A stretch of 56,194 bases of DNA from Chitinophaga pinensis (GCA_945892775.1 CAMDDP010000016.1:1-56194); one strand, 5' to 3'; shown: positions 8,424 to 18,297, counted from the first letter of the stretch. Numbers and translations: made by a program. The notes: generated by a model from the letters alone, not told the origin.

Positions 8424-9775
8424 AGTTTCACCAGTGTGGTTTTGTTTGATGAAACTGTAAATATTTTTTGCTGAGTAAGGTTTGCTCTTTTTCCTTTATC
8501 AGGTCTCGAAATCAAAATATATTCTCCGGGCTGAATCTGTAAACTAGTGTTCGATTTCAACGCATTGAAATCATAAACTTTTGTCAAAGTATTATTTTCT
8601 TTAAAAAACAATGTTGCCACTATCAGTTGCATTGGCTGTAATGTAACTGTACCCGGAACTGGAATATGTATTGTGGTTTCCGGCGATTGTTGAAGCCGCA
8701 CTCCGTATTTATAAACTCTTGGCACAGTCAGAATTTCAAGATCATAATCGCCTGCCAGGTATTTTCGGGTGGAATTAAAATCCTGAACATATAATATTTC
8801 TTCAGTTCCAACCTTTCGAATAATACATTGAACAGGGGTATACGAGTTTGTTTGACCATCAATTTTTAAATCCAGTTTGCCTTGCGGAATATCCAAAGCA
8901 ATCATGGTGTGTTTGCCCGGAAGTAATTCTATGTTATTTTTTCTTACCGGTGGAAAAGTGTGAACCACTAAATCATATCGTCCTTTTGGGTCGAGGCGAA
9001 GAGTATCAGGAATTCCTTGTGCATCGATGGTATGAACGAAATTGAAAAGTGTTTTGTGTGAATAGTGGTCGAGAAAACTCATTTCCACATTTGTTTCGTT
9101 AGGCATACCATAAGCATCGAGTAAATTCACTTGAACAGTAGTTTTGTTCAGAGCTTGTTTTATTACTGCGTTCAGCACTCCACCGAATTCATTTTCATCA
9201 ATCACATCATAATAAGTACCAAGGCAGTTAAAGAATTTTTTCAGTGAGTCAGCAATTCCTAACCCAACAATAAATGGTTTGAGTACAATTCTTTTTTGCT
9301 GAAACAACTCGGCAAGGTCACATGGATTTCCGCCGCAAGTTTCTATTCCATCTGTAATTAATATGATTGAATTGTATGCGGTGGAATCTTTTGGAAAATC
9401 ATTAAGGGATTGTTCAAGGGCATAAGTAAGTGGCGTTTGCCCCTGTGGTATTATTCGTTTCAAAGCCTTTTTAATGTTCTCGGAATTTTTTTTCGCAAAT
9501 GAAACTTCAAGTTTTGTGTCTTTACAATTGGTTTGTGTTTTTGAATATTGATGGCCAAGCACACGCAACGCAAATTCAACTTTTGGATTGGTGCGCTCCA
9601 TACTGTCGATAAATGACACTAAAAGATTTCCGGCTAATTCAAATTTTATTTCTTGTTGAAATTTTTGCTTCATACTTCCGCTTCCATCTAGAATAATCAA
9701 GATGCGTGAAGTTTGTGCGAAATTTATTTCGGCACTTAAAATTATAAAAATAAAGAGTAAAAATTTTTTCGGCAA
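8420..9775 (-). CDS. Secreted von Willebrand factor A domain protein (copy 1)
   Basis: 451 residues with a signal peptide (about 1-21, ending INFAQ) followed directly by a vWA domain. The MIDAS residues are present: ILDGSGSM with Asp at residue 30, the Thr of GQTPLT, and the Asp of LITDGIETC. As in copy 2, a loop of the type DGxExCxxxPC follows, giving two cysteines that could form a disulphide outside the cytoplasm. The C-terminal 230 residues hold the same segment order as copy 2, ending in a PEGA-like beta domain. The start is a TTG at 9775; no ATG lies upstream of the signal peptide. It is 91 bp downstream of the transketolase N-subunit gene and overlaps copy 2 by 4 bp. Confidence 0.85.
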   Translation of the reverse strand: MPKKFLLFIFIILSAEINFAQTSRILIILDGSGSMKQKFQQEIKFELAGNLLVSFIDSMERTNPKVEFALRVLGHQYSKTQTNCKDTKLEVSFAKKNSENIKKALKRIIPQGQTPLTYALEQSLNDFPKDSTAYNSIILITDGIETCGGNPCDLAELFQQKRIVLKPFIVGLGIADSLKKFFNCLGTYYDVIDENEFGGVLNAVIKQALNKTTVQVNLLDAYGMPNETNVEMSFLDHYSHKTLFNFVHTIDAQGIPDTLRLDPKGRYDLVVHTFPPVRKNNIELLPGKHTMIALDIPQGKLDLKIDGQTNSYTPVQCIIRKVGTEEILYVQDFNSTRKYLAGDYDLEILTVPRVYKYGVRLQQSPETTIHIPVPGTVTLQPMQLIVATLFFKENNTLTKVYDFNALKSNTSLQIQPGEYILISRPDKGKRANLTQQKIFTVSSNKTTLVKL

Positions 9776-9866
9776 TCAGAGGGAGTTTATTCGAAAACGA
9801 ATTTGATGATAAAAAATTATTTTTGTAATGCTATTGCGATTTTCAAATCTGCAACGGCATCTGTTG

Positions 9867-10709
9867 TTAGTAATCAATTAAAGTCATTGGCAATTGTTCC
9901 AACGCTTTTGCGAGTTGAACATCGTTTGGTGCAATACCATGCCATTCATGACTTCCCATCATAAAGTCAACACCAAAGCCCATAATTGTTTTCATTAGTA
10001 TAACAGTTGGCTTACCTTTTCCTGTCATTGCTTTTGCTTTTTGCATACCACTTAAAATTTCCTCCATCACATTCCCGTTCATCAGCAATACCTGCCACCC
10101 AAAAGATTCGAATTTCGCTTTTAAATCCCCGAGTGCCATCACTTTTTCAGTAGGGCCATCTATTTGTTGACCGTTCCAATCAATGGTTGCAATCATATTA
10201 TCTAATTGATGATGCGCAGCAAACATAATGGCTTCCCAATTTTGTCCCTCTTCCAATTCGCCATCTCCATGCAATGAATAAACGAGATGCGAATCGTTGT
10301 TCATTTTTTTTGCATAAGCGGCACCACAAGCAACTGACATACCCTGACCGAGTGAACCACTCGCAATTCTTACACCGGGTAAATGTTCGTGTGTTGTAGG
10401 GTGCCCCTGTAATCGAGTATTTAATTTTCGAAATGTTCTTAACTCTTCAACGGGAAAATAACCGCTTCGTGATAACACAGAATAAAAAACTGGACTGATA
10501 TGACCATTTGAAAGAAAAAATAAATCTTCACCAATACCATCCATCTCAAATTCTTTTTTGCGGCTCATTATTTCAAAATAAAGTGCGGTTAAAAAATCAG
10601 CACACCCTAACGAACCTCCCGGATGTCCTGATTGAACGGCATGAACCATTCGAACAATATCTCTTCTTACCTGTGTTGCAGTTTTTTCTAATTCTTCTGT
10701 TGAAGCCAT
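9867..10709 (-). CDS. Transketolase, N-terminal subunit (split form)
   Basis: 280 residues forming the thiamine-pyrophosphate-binding half of transketolase. Typical motifs are SGHPGGSLGCADFL near residue 28, GSLGQGMSVACGAAYA near 118, and the cofactor-binding HGDGELEEGQNWEA followed by DWNGQQIDG. The protein ends where the N-terminal domain of full-length transketolase ends, so it needs the C-terminal subunit at 6076-7029. A good -7 box (TATTTTTG, 10729-10736 on the minus strand) lies 19 bp before the ATG and could drive the whole four-gene unit. No matching -33 box is seen at the standard distance. Confidence 0.93.
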   Translation of the reverse strand: MASTEELEKTATQVRRDIVRMVHAVQSGHPGGSLGCADFLTALYFEIMSRKKEFEMDGIGEDLFFLSNGHISPVFYSVLSRSGYFPVEELRTFRKLNTRLQGHPTTHEHLPGVRIASGSLGQGMSVACGAAYAKKMNNDSHLVYSLHGDGELEEGQNWEAIMFAAHHQLDNMIATIDWNGQQIDGPTEKVMALGDLKAKFESFGWQVLLMNGNVMEEILSGMQKAKAMTGKGKPTVILMKTIMGFGVDFMMGSHEWHGIAPNDVQLAKALEQLPMTLIDY

Positions 10710-10873
10710 TGAATAATTTTTGTGTGGTCAAAAATAGAAGTGTTATTCATTCATCTTGTGACTGAATATTAACAATCGGTTTTAAACTTATTTTACCAAT
10801 TATTGTTTATATTTTGTAGTTTCGATAGAAATTCTACCTTTCGCTTTCTTTTAAATAAATACAAGCCATTCAA

Positions 10874-13156
10874 ATGAGAAAAATCAGCCCTCTTTTAATA
10901 TCATTACTTTTTATTTACTCGCTTCAATCCTTTGCTACAGATCCAAACGGCAAGGAAACAACCTTTACGGTTTTGCATCAATCAATAGACAAAATTGTAA
11001 TTGAAGTTAAGATTGGTGGATTTCAATTAGTTGAAGTTCAAACCCCAAATGGAATTGAATACAAAGCTATTCTTGATAAGGGGTCTTCTATTCTTCAAAA
11101 TGGTGCACCTGATGTACAAAAATTAACTGCCTCTCTGATTATTCCGGATAATAAAACAATGGAAGTTTCCTCTACCATTTTAGAATCAAGTATTCTTACA
11201 AACATAAATATTGTTGCCTCAAAAGGTAATATTATGAGAACAGTTGATCCATCTACTGTTCCGTTTTCTTATTCGGATATTTATGATTCCAATAATTTTT
11301 TCCCAGTTACAACCACTTCACTTTGCGAACCATATATCATTCGCGATTTTAGAGGACTTTCAGTTACAATAAATGCTATTCAGTATAACCCGATTACTAA
11401 GGAATTAAGAATTGCCAAGGACATTATTGTAGAACTTACGGCTAATAATAGTCCCGCATTAAATCCGCTTATTCGCGCAACCCCACTCAGCCATTTGAAC
11501 GATCAGTTCGATATGATTTATTCCAACATTTTTTTGAACTATTCTGCTTTACAAAATCAAACTCGTTACGCTTCAATTACCGAAAGTGGAAGAATGTTGA
11601 TCATTTGCTACGATGCTTATATGTCTAATATGAAATCATTTGTTGATTGGAAAATGCAACAAGGAATTCAGGTGGATCTGATTGCAAAAAGTGTTGCTGG
11701 GGCTACAGCTACCGCAATAAAAAGTTATATTCAGACTTATTACAACTCAAATAGTGATTTTGCTTTTTTACTTTTAGTTGGGGATGCCGCTCAGGTTCCA
11801 AGCAGCACAATCGGTGGCGAAGATTCTGATCAGAATTATGGATTTTTAGACGGAAGCGATCACTACCCTGATGTAATAGTTGGCAGATTTTCTGCTTCAA
11901 GTGCCGCGCATGTTACTACTCAGGTTGACCGTACAATTTTCTATGAAAAAACTCCTGCAACTGGTTCATGGTATAGTAATTCAGTAGGAATTGCTTCTCC
12001 GCAAGGAGCCGGACAAGGTTATAATGGATTAGCTGATTGGGAATTTGAAAGAACTATTATTCGCCCACCACTTATGGGATATAATTATTCTACAGTATCT
12101 GAATTATATGAAGGTTCTCAAGGAGGTTCTGATGCTGCTGGAAATCCAACAGCTTCGAATTTATCTTCATTAATAAATAGCGGCGTAGGTTTAATAAATT
12201 ACACTGGACATGGAAATTATGATCAGATTGTAACAACTTCGTTTTACAATTCAGATGTTGATGCGCTTACTAATACAAATAAATTACCTTTCATATGGAT
12301 AGTTGGTTGCCAGACAGGGAATTTTGTTCCTTATACTTGTTTTGCTGAAACATGGGCTCGTGCTACCGATAATAGCGGAAATCCAATAGGTGCAATTGCA
12401 TCAATGATGTCTACAATCAATCAATCATGGGAACCACCAATGTGGGCACAGATTGAATTTAATAATGTACTAACTGAGGGGGCTACAAATATTCGTCGGA
12501 CTTTTGGCGGAATATCAGTTTGCGGTTTGGCTTTCATGAATCAAAATCAATCAGGAACTAACGGAACCGACATGACTGATACTTGGACATGTTTTGGAGA
12601 TCCATCAGTAATGGTTCGGACTGATGTGCCGGATTCTATGGAGGTGACCCACATCGCAACTGTAACAAGGGCGGCAACTAACCTTACAGTGAATTGCAAT
12701 ATTACAGGTGCAAAAGTCTGTCTTTATACCGCAAGCCAAATTAATGGAGTGGCTACTTTCAGCAGTGCATCTACATCTATTCCATTTACAACCGGAAACT
12801 TGACAAATGTGGCTGATGACTCCATTCTTGTAACTGTAACTGCATACAATAAAATTCCTTACCAGGGTTGGGTAAGAATAGTAGAGCAAGGAGTTTCAGC
12901 CCAAGTAATTAAGGATGGAGAAATTTCTATTACTCCAAATCCGGCTTCTGACCAAATTACACTTGGATTCGGAAATGACTCTTTCTCAAAAGGTTCAGCA
13001 AAAATTTACAACTCAATCGGACAGTTAATGAACGAAATTTCATTTGAAGCTTCGTTGTATCAAACACTTGATCTTTCTCATTATGCAACTGGAATATACA
13101 ATGTGGTAGTAATGCTCGATGAAAAAGCTTATTATAACAAAGTAGTTGTTAAATAA
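10874..13156 (+). CDS. C25 (gingipain-like) cysteine peptidase with T9SS type A sorting domain
   Basis: 760 residues: signal peptide (1-21), a prodomain-like region up to about residue 215, the C25 peptidase domain (about 225-590), an immunoglobulin-like segment, and a T9SS type A sorting domain (about 685-760) starting ISITPNPASDQI and ending KVVVK. The catalytic pair is visible: His446 in NYTGHGNY and Cys479 in VGCQTGNF. The 33-residue separation equals that of gingipain RgpB (His211/Cys244). It should be exported by Sec, cross the outer membrane by T9SS, and be anchored to the surface or released. A perfect terminator follows. Substrate specificity (Arg, Lys or other) cannot be told from sequence. 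Confidence 0.9.
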   Translation: MRKISPLLISLLFIYSLQSFATDPNGKETTFTVLHQSIDKIVIEVKIGGFQLVEVQTPNGIEYKAILDKGSSILQNGAPDVQKLTASLIIPDNKTMEVSSTILESSILTNINIVASKGNIMRTVDPSTVPFSYSDIYDSNNFFPVTTTSLCEPYIIRDFRGLSVTINAIQYNPITKELRIAKDIIVELTANNSPALNPLIRATPLSHLNDQFDMIYSNIFLNYSALQNQTRYASITESGRMLIICYDAYMSNMKSFVDWKMQQGIQVDLIAKSVAGATATAIKSYIQTYYNSNSDFAFLLLVGDAAQVPSSTIGGEDSDQNYGFLDGSDHYPDVIVGRFSASSAAHVTTQVDRTIFYEKTPATGSWYSNSVGIASPQGAGQGYNGLADWEFERTIIRPPLMGYNYSTVSELYEGSQGGSDAAGNPTASNLSSLINSGVGLINYTGHGNYDQIVTTSFYNSDVDALTNTNKLPFIWIVGCQTGNFVPYTCFAETWARATDNSGNPIGAIASMMSTINQSWEPPMWAQIEFNNVLTEGATNIRRTFGGISVCGLAFMNQNQSGTNGTDMTDTWTCFGDPSVMVRTDVPDSMEVTHIATVTRAATNLTVNCNITGAKVCLYTASQINGVATFSSASTSIPFTTGNLTNVADDSILVTVTAYNKIPYQGWVRIVEQGVSAQVIKDGEISITPNPASDQITLGFGNDSFSKGSAKIYNSIGQLMNEISFEASLYQTLDLSHYATGIYNVVVMLDEKAYYNKVVVK

Positions 13157-13178
13157 TTTCTAAAGAGATTAAATATTT

Positions 13179-13214
13179 AGAGGGCTGTTCGAAATCGAAC
13201 AGCCCTCTTTTTTT
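13179..13214 (+). terminator. Strong rho-independent terminator after the C25 peptidase gene
   Basis: A perfect 14-bp inverted repeat (AGAGGGCTGTTCGA at 13179-13192 and its complement at 13195-13208) with an AA loop is followed by a run of T on the plus strand. It is 22 bp past the stop codon of the peptidase gene. Confidence 0.93.
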
Positions 13215-13295
13215 ATTTTCATTTTGTACAGATTTTTTTTTTCTGTTGAAACACTTTTTATTCATTCATATTCGTTGAATTTATTTTTACTCAGT

Positions 13296-13355
13296 CTTTG
13301 ACAGGCTTCAGACTGACAAACCTATTGGGTCAATGTCACATTGAACTTATCGAAG
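13296..13355. repeat. Inverted pair of degenerate dispersed-repeat units
   Basis: Two units face each other: 13296-13318 resembles CTTCGACAAGCTCAG plus a GGTGACA-type end, and 13334-13355 is the same unit in reverse complement (TGTCACATTGAACTTATCGA). Each differs by about 4 positions from the cleaner copy at 8361-8381. The pair lies between the C25 peptidase terminator and the flippase gene and can fold into a hairpin with a short loop. It looks like a small REP-type palindromic element, not a coding sequence. Reading it as the N-terminus of the flippase would give residues without counterpart in that family. Confidence 0.6.
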
Positions 13356-13399
13356 TCCCGTCAATTAAGTTTCTAATTCCCAATAACCAATCAAAACTA

Positions 13400-14953
13400 T
13401 TGAATAGCGTAATTAAAAAACTAGCAGGTCAAACAGTAATTTATGGATTAACAACCATGCTCGCGCGGTTCATTAACTATTTGTTACTACCTGTTCATAC
13501 TGCTGTATTTTTTCCTTCAGATTATGGCGTGGTTTCAGCGCTCTTTTCTTATATCAGTTTATTAACTGTGTTTTTTACTTACGGAATGGAATCTGGATTT
13601 TTTCGATTTGCCACACATGAAAATAACAAACAAAAAGTGTATGCCACGGCACAAATTTCTCTGCTGATTTCTTCCATATTCTTTGCTTTGCTCCTTTCTT
13701 TTTTTGCATCGCCTATTGCACAATTTATCCGCTTTCCTAATCATCCTGAATATGTTATTTGTTTTGCATGGATACTCGCATTTGATGCCATTTCTTCTAT
13801 TCCCTTTGCGAGATTACGGATAGAGAATCGTCCCCTGAAATACGGAATGATAAAGCTTATCAATGTTTTAATAAATGTTGGGTTCAGTGCTTGGTTTTTG
13901 GTTATTCAACCCTATTTGAAAACCGGAGTTTGGTTTCATAAATTGGAATCTGATTCAGTGATATATGTCTTTATCAGCAACCTGATTGCAAGCGCTGTTA
14001 CGCTTGTAATTGTTATATGCATGGTTCACAAAGTACGATTGGGTAAATCGAAAACTGATTTGTTTGATTCAGCTATTGAAAGTGAAAATTCATTGTGCAA
14101 ATTGAAAGTAGATATAGTCATCTTGAAAAAAATGCTGCTTTATAGTTTACCGCTTTTAATCGTTGGATTGGCAGGAATGGTAAATGAAACACTCGACCGA
14201 GTGCTGCTTCAGATTTTTCTTTCATTTAACAATGAAAAAAATCTAGCCCTTGTTGGAATTTACAGCGCAAGTTATAAAATAAGCATACTCATGACTTTGT
14301 TTGTACAGGCCTATAGAATGGCAGCGGAACCATTCTTCTTTAATGAATCAAAAAAACTCGATGCAAAAATTATGTATGCACGAACGATGAATTATTTTGT
14401 GATTGTATGTAGTTGCATTTTTATTTTCGTGATGTGCTTTCTTGATTACTTCAAATATTTTTTACAGGATAAAAGTTATTACGAAGGGTTGCAGATTGTA
14501 CCAATACTTTTACTGGCGAATCTTTCACTTGGTATTTACTACAACCTAACGGTCTGGTACAAACTCACTGATAAAACTTTGTTTGGAGCTTCCATAGCAG
14601 TAATGGGCGCCATCATTACCATCACTCTTAATATTATTCTCATTCCTAAAATCGGATATATCGGTTCTGCATGGGCAACCTTGGCGTGTTATACAATAAT
14701 GATGATCACCTCCTATTTATTCGGACAAAATTTTTATCGTGTGCCGTATGATGTAAATAAGTTTTTGTTCTATGTTGGGTTTGCCTTGTTCATTGGTTGG
14801 TTTTGTAATCCATACTACCATCAGCTTTTTGTAATTAGCCGTTTGCTTTATATTGGACTTTCAATCGCTACAATTTTTGTTTTTGTATTGATTGTTTACT
14901 TTGTAGAACGTAAATGGAAAAATCGAGAATGGATTTCTGTGTCCCAGAAATAA
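13400..14953 (+). CDS. Polysaccharide/lipid-linked oligosaccharide flippase (Wzx/MOP family)
   Basis: 517 residues from a TTG at 13400, giving [20 protein letters not shown], which matches how these flippases usually begin. An in-frame TTG at 13298 would add 34 residues coded by the repeat pair, so I reject it. About 12-14 hydrophobic segments run the whole length, with the charged N-terminus and the early motif [16 protein letters not shown] typical of the polysaccharide exporter branch of the MOP superfamily. It should flip an undecaprenyl-linked sugar unit across the inner membrane for O-antigen or capsule assembly. It is followed at 34 bp by dut. No polymerase or ligase gene is nearby. 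Confidence 0.82.
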   Translation: MNSVIKKLAGQTVIYGLTTMLARFINYLLLPVHTAVFFPSDYGVVSALFSYISLLTVFFTYGMESGFFRFATHENNKQKVYATAQISLLISSIFFALLLSFFASPIAQFIRFPNHPEYVICFAWILAFDAISSIPFARLRIENRPLKYGMIKLINVLINVGFSAWFLVIQPYLKTGVWFHKLESDSVIYVFISNLIASAVTLVIVICMVHKVRLGKSKTDLFDSAIESENSLCKLKVDIVILKKMLLYSLPLLIVGLAGMVNETLDRVLLQIFLSFNNEKNLALVGIYSASYKISILMTLFVQAYRMAAEPFFFNESKKLDAKIMYARTMNYFVIVCSCIFIFVMCFLDYFKYFLQDKSYYEGLQIVPILLLANLSLGIYYNLTVWYKLTDKTLFGASIAVMGAIITITLNIILIPKIGYIGSAWATLACYTIMMITSYLFGQNFYRVPYDVNKFLFYVGFALFIGWFCNPYYHQLFVISRLLYIGLSIATIFVFVLIVYFVERKWKNREWISVSQK

Positions 14954-14973
14954 TTCTTTCCATCTTCATTGTT

Positions 14974-14981
14974 TACTTTTG
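14974..14981 (+). promoter_or_regulatory. -7 promoter box (TACTTTTG) for dut
   Basis: The sequence fits the Bacteroidota -7 consensus TAnnTTTG. It ends 6 bp before the ATG at 14988, so transcription would start at or next to the start codon. No TTTG is found 19 bp upstream, so the call rests on the -7 box alone. Confidence 0.5.
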
Positions 14982-14987
14982 AGCACT

Positions 14988-15422
14988 ATGAAAGTTAAAA
15001 TCATCAACCACTCTTCCAACACATTGCCATCCTACGAAACCATCGGTTCAGCAGGAATGGATTTACGAGCAAATCTTACTGCAACCATTGAATTAAAACC
15101 TATGGAAAGAGCACTGGTTCCAACAGGATTATTCATGGAATTAACTTGTGGCTTTGAAGCACAGATTCGTCCACGCAGTGGAATGGCAGTGAAGAAAGGG
15201 TTAACAATACTCAACACTCCTGGAACCATCGACAGCGATTACCGTGGAGAAATAAAAGTGATCGTGATAAATCTTTCTAATGAAACACAAATCATTGAAC
15301 ATGGTGAGAGGGTGGCACAAATGGTAATCTCAAAATTCGAACAAATCAATTGGGAGGCAGTTGACGAACTACAAGAGACATCACGAGGTGCTGGCGGCTT
15401 TGGTTCAACTGGAGTAAAATGA
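14988..15422 (+). CDS. dut: dUTP diphosphatase
   Basis: 144 residues. It hydrolyses dUTP to dUMP and pyrophosphate, keeping uracil out of DNA and supplying the dTMP precursor; the enzyme is a homotrimer with active sites built from five motifs. All five are present: [10 protein letters not shown] (1), [12 protein letters not shown] (2), [13 protein letters not shown] with the catalytic Asp and Tyr (3), GERVAQMVI (4), and [10 protein letters not shown] (5, the flexible lid). The ATG at 14988 is preferred to the TTG at 14979 because a -7 box overlaps the latter. The gene lies between the flippase and a sugar nucleotidyltransferase, an order I believe recurs in Bacteroidota, though that is from memory. 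Confidence 0.96.
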   Translation: MKVKIINHSSNTLPSYETIGSAGMDLRANLTATIELKPMERALVPTGLFMELTCGFEAQIRPRSGMAVKKGLTILNTPGTIDSDYRGEIKVIVINLSNETQIIEHGERVAQMVISKFEQINWEAVDELQETSRGAGGFGSTGVK

Positions 15423-15478
15423 ATTTTTAAACCTTAAAATTCACAGTAGTCAAATGTTTTTACTTTTTAATTAAAAAT

Positions 15479-16480
15479 ATGAATATAATTATTCCAATGG
15501 CGGGTATGGGAAAAAGGATGCGTCCACATACACTCACTACCCCTAAACCTTTAATTGCAGTCGGTGGTAAGCCAATTGTTCAAAGATTAGTGGAAGATAT
15601 TGCTGAAATGTGTGCCGATGATATTCATGAAATTGCTTTTGTGGTCGGACGCTTTGGTGATGAAATTGAGAAAAATCTTTTATCCATAGCTGAAAGTGTT
15701 GGGGCTAAAGGGAAAATATTTTATCAGAATGAAGCGCTCGGAACGGCACACGCCATTTTATGTGCACGCGAATGTTTAACTGAAAATGTAATTGTCGCTT
15801 TTGCTGATACTTTATTTTATGCCGATTTTAAAATTGATAAATCACAAGATGGAATTATTTGGGTGCATCGCATTCCCGATCCATCAGCTTTTGGTGTGGT
15901 GGTGTTAGATAAAAATAAAGTGGTGAAAGAGTTTGTGGAAAAATCGCCGACATTTATTTCTGACCTCGCCATCATTGGCATTTATTATTTCCGCGATGGA
16001 GTGAATCTTGAAAAAGAATTGCAGTACCTGATTGATAATAACATCCGTATCAAAGGAGAATATCAAATTACTGATGCGTTGGAAAATATGAAAAATAAGG
16101 GAATGAAACTCGTTACCGCCGAAGTAAAAGAGTGGCTCGATTGCGGAAACAAGGATGCAACAGTTTATACAAATCAGCGCGTACTCGAATTAACCAAGCA
16201 CAAACAATTGGTCGCTGAGAGTACGGTTATGGAAAATGCCGTAATTATTCCTCCTTGTTTTGTTGGAGAAAAAGTGGTGATTAAAAATTCAGTTGTTGGT
16301 CCATATGTATCTATTGGCGCTGGAAGCAGAATTGAAAACAGCAGAGTTGAAAACAGCATCATACAAAATCAAACACAAATTCGTTACAGAGTGATAAATA
16401 ACAGCATGATTGGAAGCAATGCCTCAATAGAATCGAAACCATCAGATTTAAGCCTTGGCGATTATTCAACCGAATTATGA
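15479..16480 (+). CDS. Sugar-1-phosphate nucleotidyltransferase with left-handed beta-helix tail
   Basis: 333 residues of the NTP-transferase family (RmlA/GlmU type). The nucleotide-binding loop is PMAGMGKRMRPHTLTTPKPL at residues 5-24 and is followed by VGGKPIVQRLVE. The substrate region includes QNEALGTAHAI and the metal-binding Asp in VAFADTLF. After about residue 240 the sequence turns into hexapeptide-like repeats (VVGPYVSIGAGSRIENSRVE), the left-handed helix of GlmU-like and RmlA-like enzymes. It makes a nucleotide-activated sugar, probably for surface polysaccharide. The particular sugar and nucleotide cannot be fixed. The stop codon overlaps the start of the TPR gene by 4 bp (ATGA). 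Confidence 0.87.
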   Translation: MNIIIPMAGMGKRMRPHTLTTPKPLIAVGGKPIVQRLVEDIAEMCADDIHEIAFVVGRFGDEIEKNLLSIAESVGAKGKIFYQNEALGTAHAILCARECLTENVIVAFADTLFYADFKIDKSQDGIIWVHRIPDPSAFGVVVLDKNKVVKEFVEKSPTFISDLAIIGIYYFRDGVNLEKELQYLIDNNIRIKGEYQITDALENMKNKGMKLVTAEVKEWLDCGNKDATVYTNQRVLELTKHKQLVAESTVMENAVIIPPCFVGEKVVIKNSVVGPYVSIGAGSRIENSRVENSIIQNQTQIRYRVINNSMIGSNASIESKPSDLSLGDYSTEL

Positions 16481-18297
16481 TCCTTTTTTTAAATCCCCTT
16501 TCTATCTCTCGTGTTTTATTTATCAGAAATTTTTCTTCGCAAAAAATTTCCTATGCAATAATTATTTCTATTTTTTCATTTCATTTTTTACTTCTTTCTT
16601 CCTGCAAAACCACGAAGTCTTCAACTAAAGGGGCAAATCAACCGGAAGCAAAAGTGAATGGAGTTGTTGGCCAAGATCCGAAAGCAACTGAACTTGAAAA
16701 CACTTTTCTCGAAGGAAAAAGGCAAGAGATTCTAGGTAATGAACAAAAAGCTTTGGTGCTTTATAAAGATTGTTTAAAAATTCAACCCGAGAATGACGCA
16801 GTAAATTTTCAAATAGCAAATATTTTATACCAGGCGCAGCAATACACTGAGGCGCTCACACGCATAAAGATTTCTGTGAAGCAAAGTCCGACCAATAAAT
16901 ATTACGAGCAATTGTATGCCGAGATATTAAATCGAAGTGGAAATCCTAAAGCTGCTGGCGATGTTTATGGAATGTTGTGTAAGCAAGCGCCCAACAATGT
17001 TGATTATCTTTTTAACTACGCTTATTTTCTTTCACTTTCCGGACAAAATCAGCAAGCAATTGACACGTACAATAAAATTGAACAGCAGGTTGGTGTGCAG
17101 GAAGAATTATCAATGGAAAAACAACGACTCTTTATTAAAATGGGTAAGGAGAATCTAGCAGTAGCCGAGATTCAAAAGCTATCTAATATAAATCCAACTG
17201 AACCGCGATTCCTTGCCATGCTTGCTGACCTTTATACTAAATCAGGCGATAACGATAAAATAATTGAGATAATAAAAAGATTAACAGAGGTTGATCCGAA
17301 CAATGCAACCGCACAACTCACTCTTTCAGATTACTACAGAAGAACCGGCGACAATGAAAAATATTTCGAAGCCATGAAAAAAGTTTTCGCTTCGCCATCA
17401 ATGGATATTGATAATAAAATAAAAGTGATGCTGAGTTACCTATCGTATCTGAAAGATGAAACCAGAAAAAACGAAGCGTTACAGTTGGGTGCCATTTTAA
17501 TTGCCACACATCCCACCGAAGCAAAAGCATTTGCGATGTATGGCGATGTGCTAAATCAGTTAGAGCAAAATGTAAATGCATTGCAGCATTATCAATCCGC
17601 ATTAAAATTAGATAACAGCAAGTTCACCATCTGGCAACAAGTTTTGTATTTAGAATCTGCCTTGAAGTTAAAAGATAGCTTAGTCAATGATGCCACACGC
17701 TGTGCCGAATTATTTCCTTCACAGGGGCTGCCGTCCTATATATTAGGTGTAACACAACTTCAGAATAAAAAATATTACGAGGCAGTTAACGCAATTGCTA
17801 AGGCAATAAATATAGGAAGCGAGGATAAAAAACTAGTTTCAGATTTGTATTCAAGTATTGCCGAAGGTTTTAATGGATTAAAAAAATATTCCGCATCGGA
17901 TAGTTGTTACGAATTGAGTTTATCACTCGATGATGAAAATTATTTTGCCATGAACAATTATGCTTACTACTTATCGTTAAGAGGTGAGAAATTAGACAGA
18001 GCAGAAATGGTGATTCAGAAAGCAATAAAAGCAACCCCGAATAATGCAGGCAACTTAGACACTTATGCATGGGTGCTTTACAAGGAGAAAAAATATCCGG
18101 AAGCAAAAATACAAATTGAAAAGGCATTGTTAAACGGCGGCAATAAAAACGGAACCATACTCGAACACTACGGCGATATTTTATTTCAATTGGGAGAAAC
18201 CGATAAAGCTTTAGAAAACTGGATGAAGGCAAAAGAGTTTCATGCTGAATCAGAATGGCTCGACAAAAAAATCAACGACAAAAAATTGTATGAATAA
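16477..18297 (+). CDS. TPR-repeat lipoprotein
   Basis: 606 residues. A long hydrophobic stretch (about residues 25-42) ends in the lipobox LLSSC followed by KTTK, so this is probably a lipoprotein, with a long N-terminal extension before the signal. The rest is a series of tetratricopeptide repeats, roughly 12-14 units; examples are NPKAAGDVYGMLCKQAPNNV and NAGNLDTYAWVLYKEKKYPE. TPR arrays bind partner proteins, here most likely in the periplasm or at the outer membrane. Tight coupling to the nucleotidyltransferase upstream and the DUF4292 lipoprotein downstream (8-bp overlap, ATGAATAA) points to an envelope assembly role. No enzymatic motif is seen. Confidence 0.85.
   Translation: MILFLNPLSISRVLFIRNFSSQKISYAIIISIFSFHFLLLSSCKTTKSSTKGANQPEAKVNGVVGQDPKATELENTFLEGKRQEILGNEQKALVLYKDCLKIQPENDAVNFQIANILYQAQQYTEALTRIKISVKQSPTNKYYEQLYAEILNRSGNPKAAGDVYGMLCKQAPNNVDYLFNYAYFLSLSGQNQQAIDTYNKIEQQVGVQEELSMEKQRLFIKMGKENLAVAEIQKLSNINPTEPRFLAMLADLYTKSGDNDKIIEIIKRLTEVDPNNATAQLTLSDYYRRTGDNEKYFEAMKKVFASPSMDIDNKIKVMLSYLSYLKDETRKNEALQLGAILIATHPTEAKAFAMYGDVLNQLEQNVNALQHYQSALKLDNSKFTIWQQVLYLESALKLKDSLVNDATRCAELFPSQGLPSYILGVTQLQNKKYYEAVNAIAKAINIGSEDKKLVSDLYSSIAEGFNGLKKYSASDSCYELSLSLDDENYFAMNNYAYYLSLRGEKLDRAEMVIQKAIKATPNNAGNLDTYAWVLYKEKKYPEAKIQIEKALLNGGNKNGTILEHYGDILFQLGETDKALENWMKAKEFHAESEWLDKKINDKKLYE

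Noticed and set aside
14979-14987. TTG start for dut giving a 147-residue protein
   Set aside because: The -7 box occupies this position. The ATG at 14988 fits the family start.
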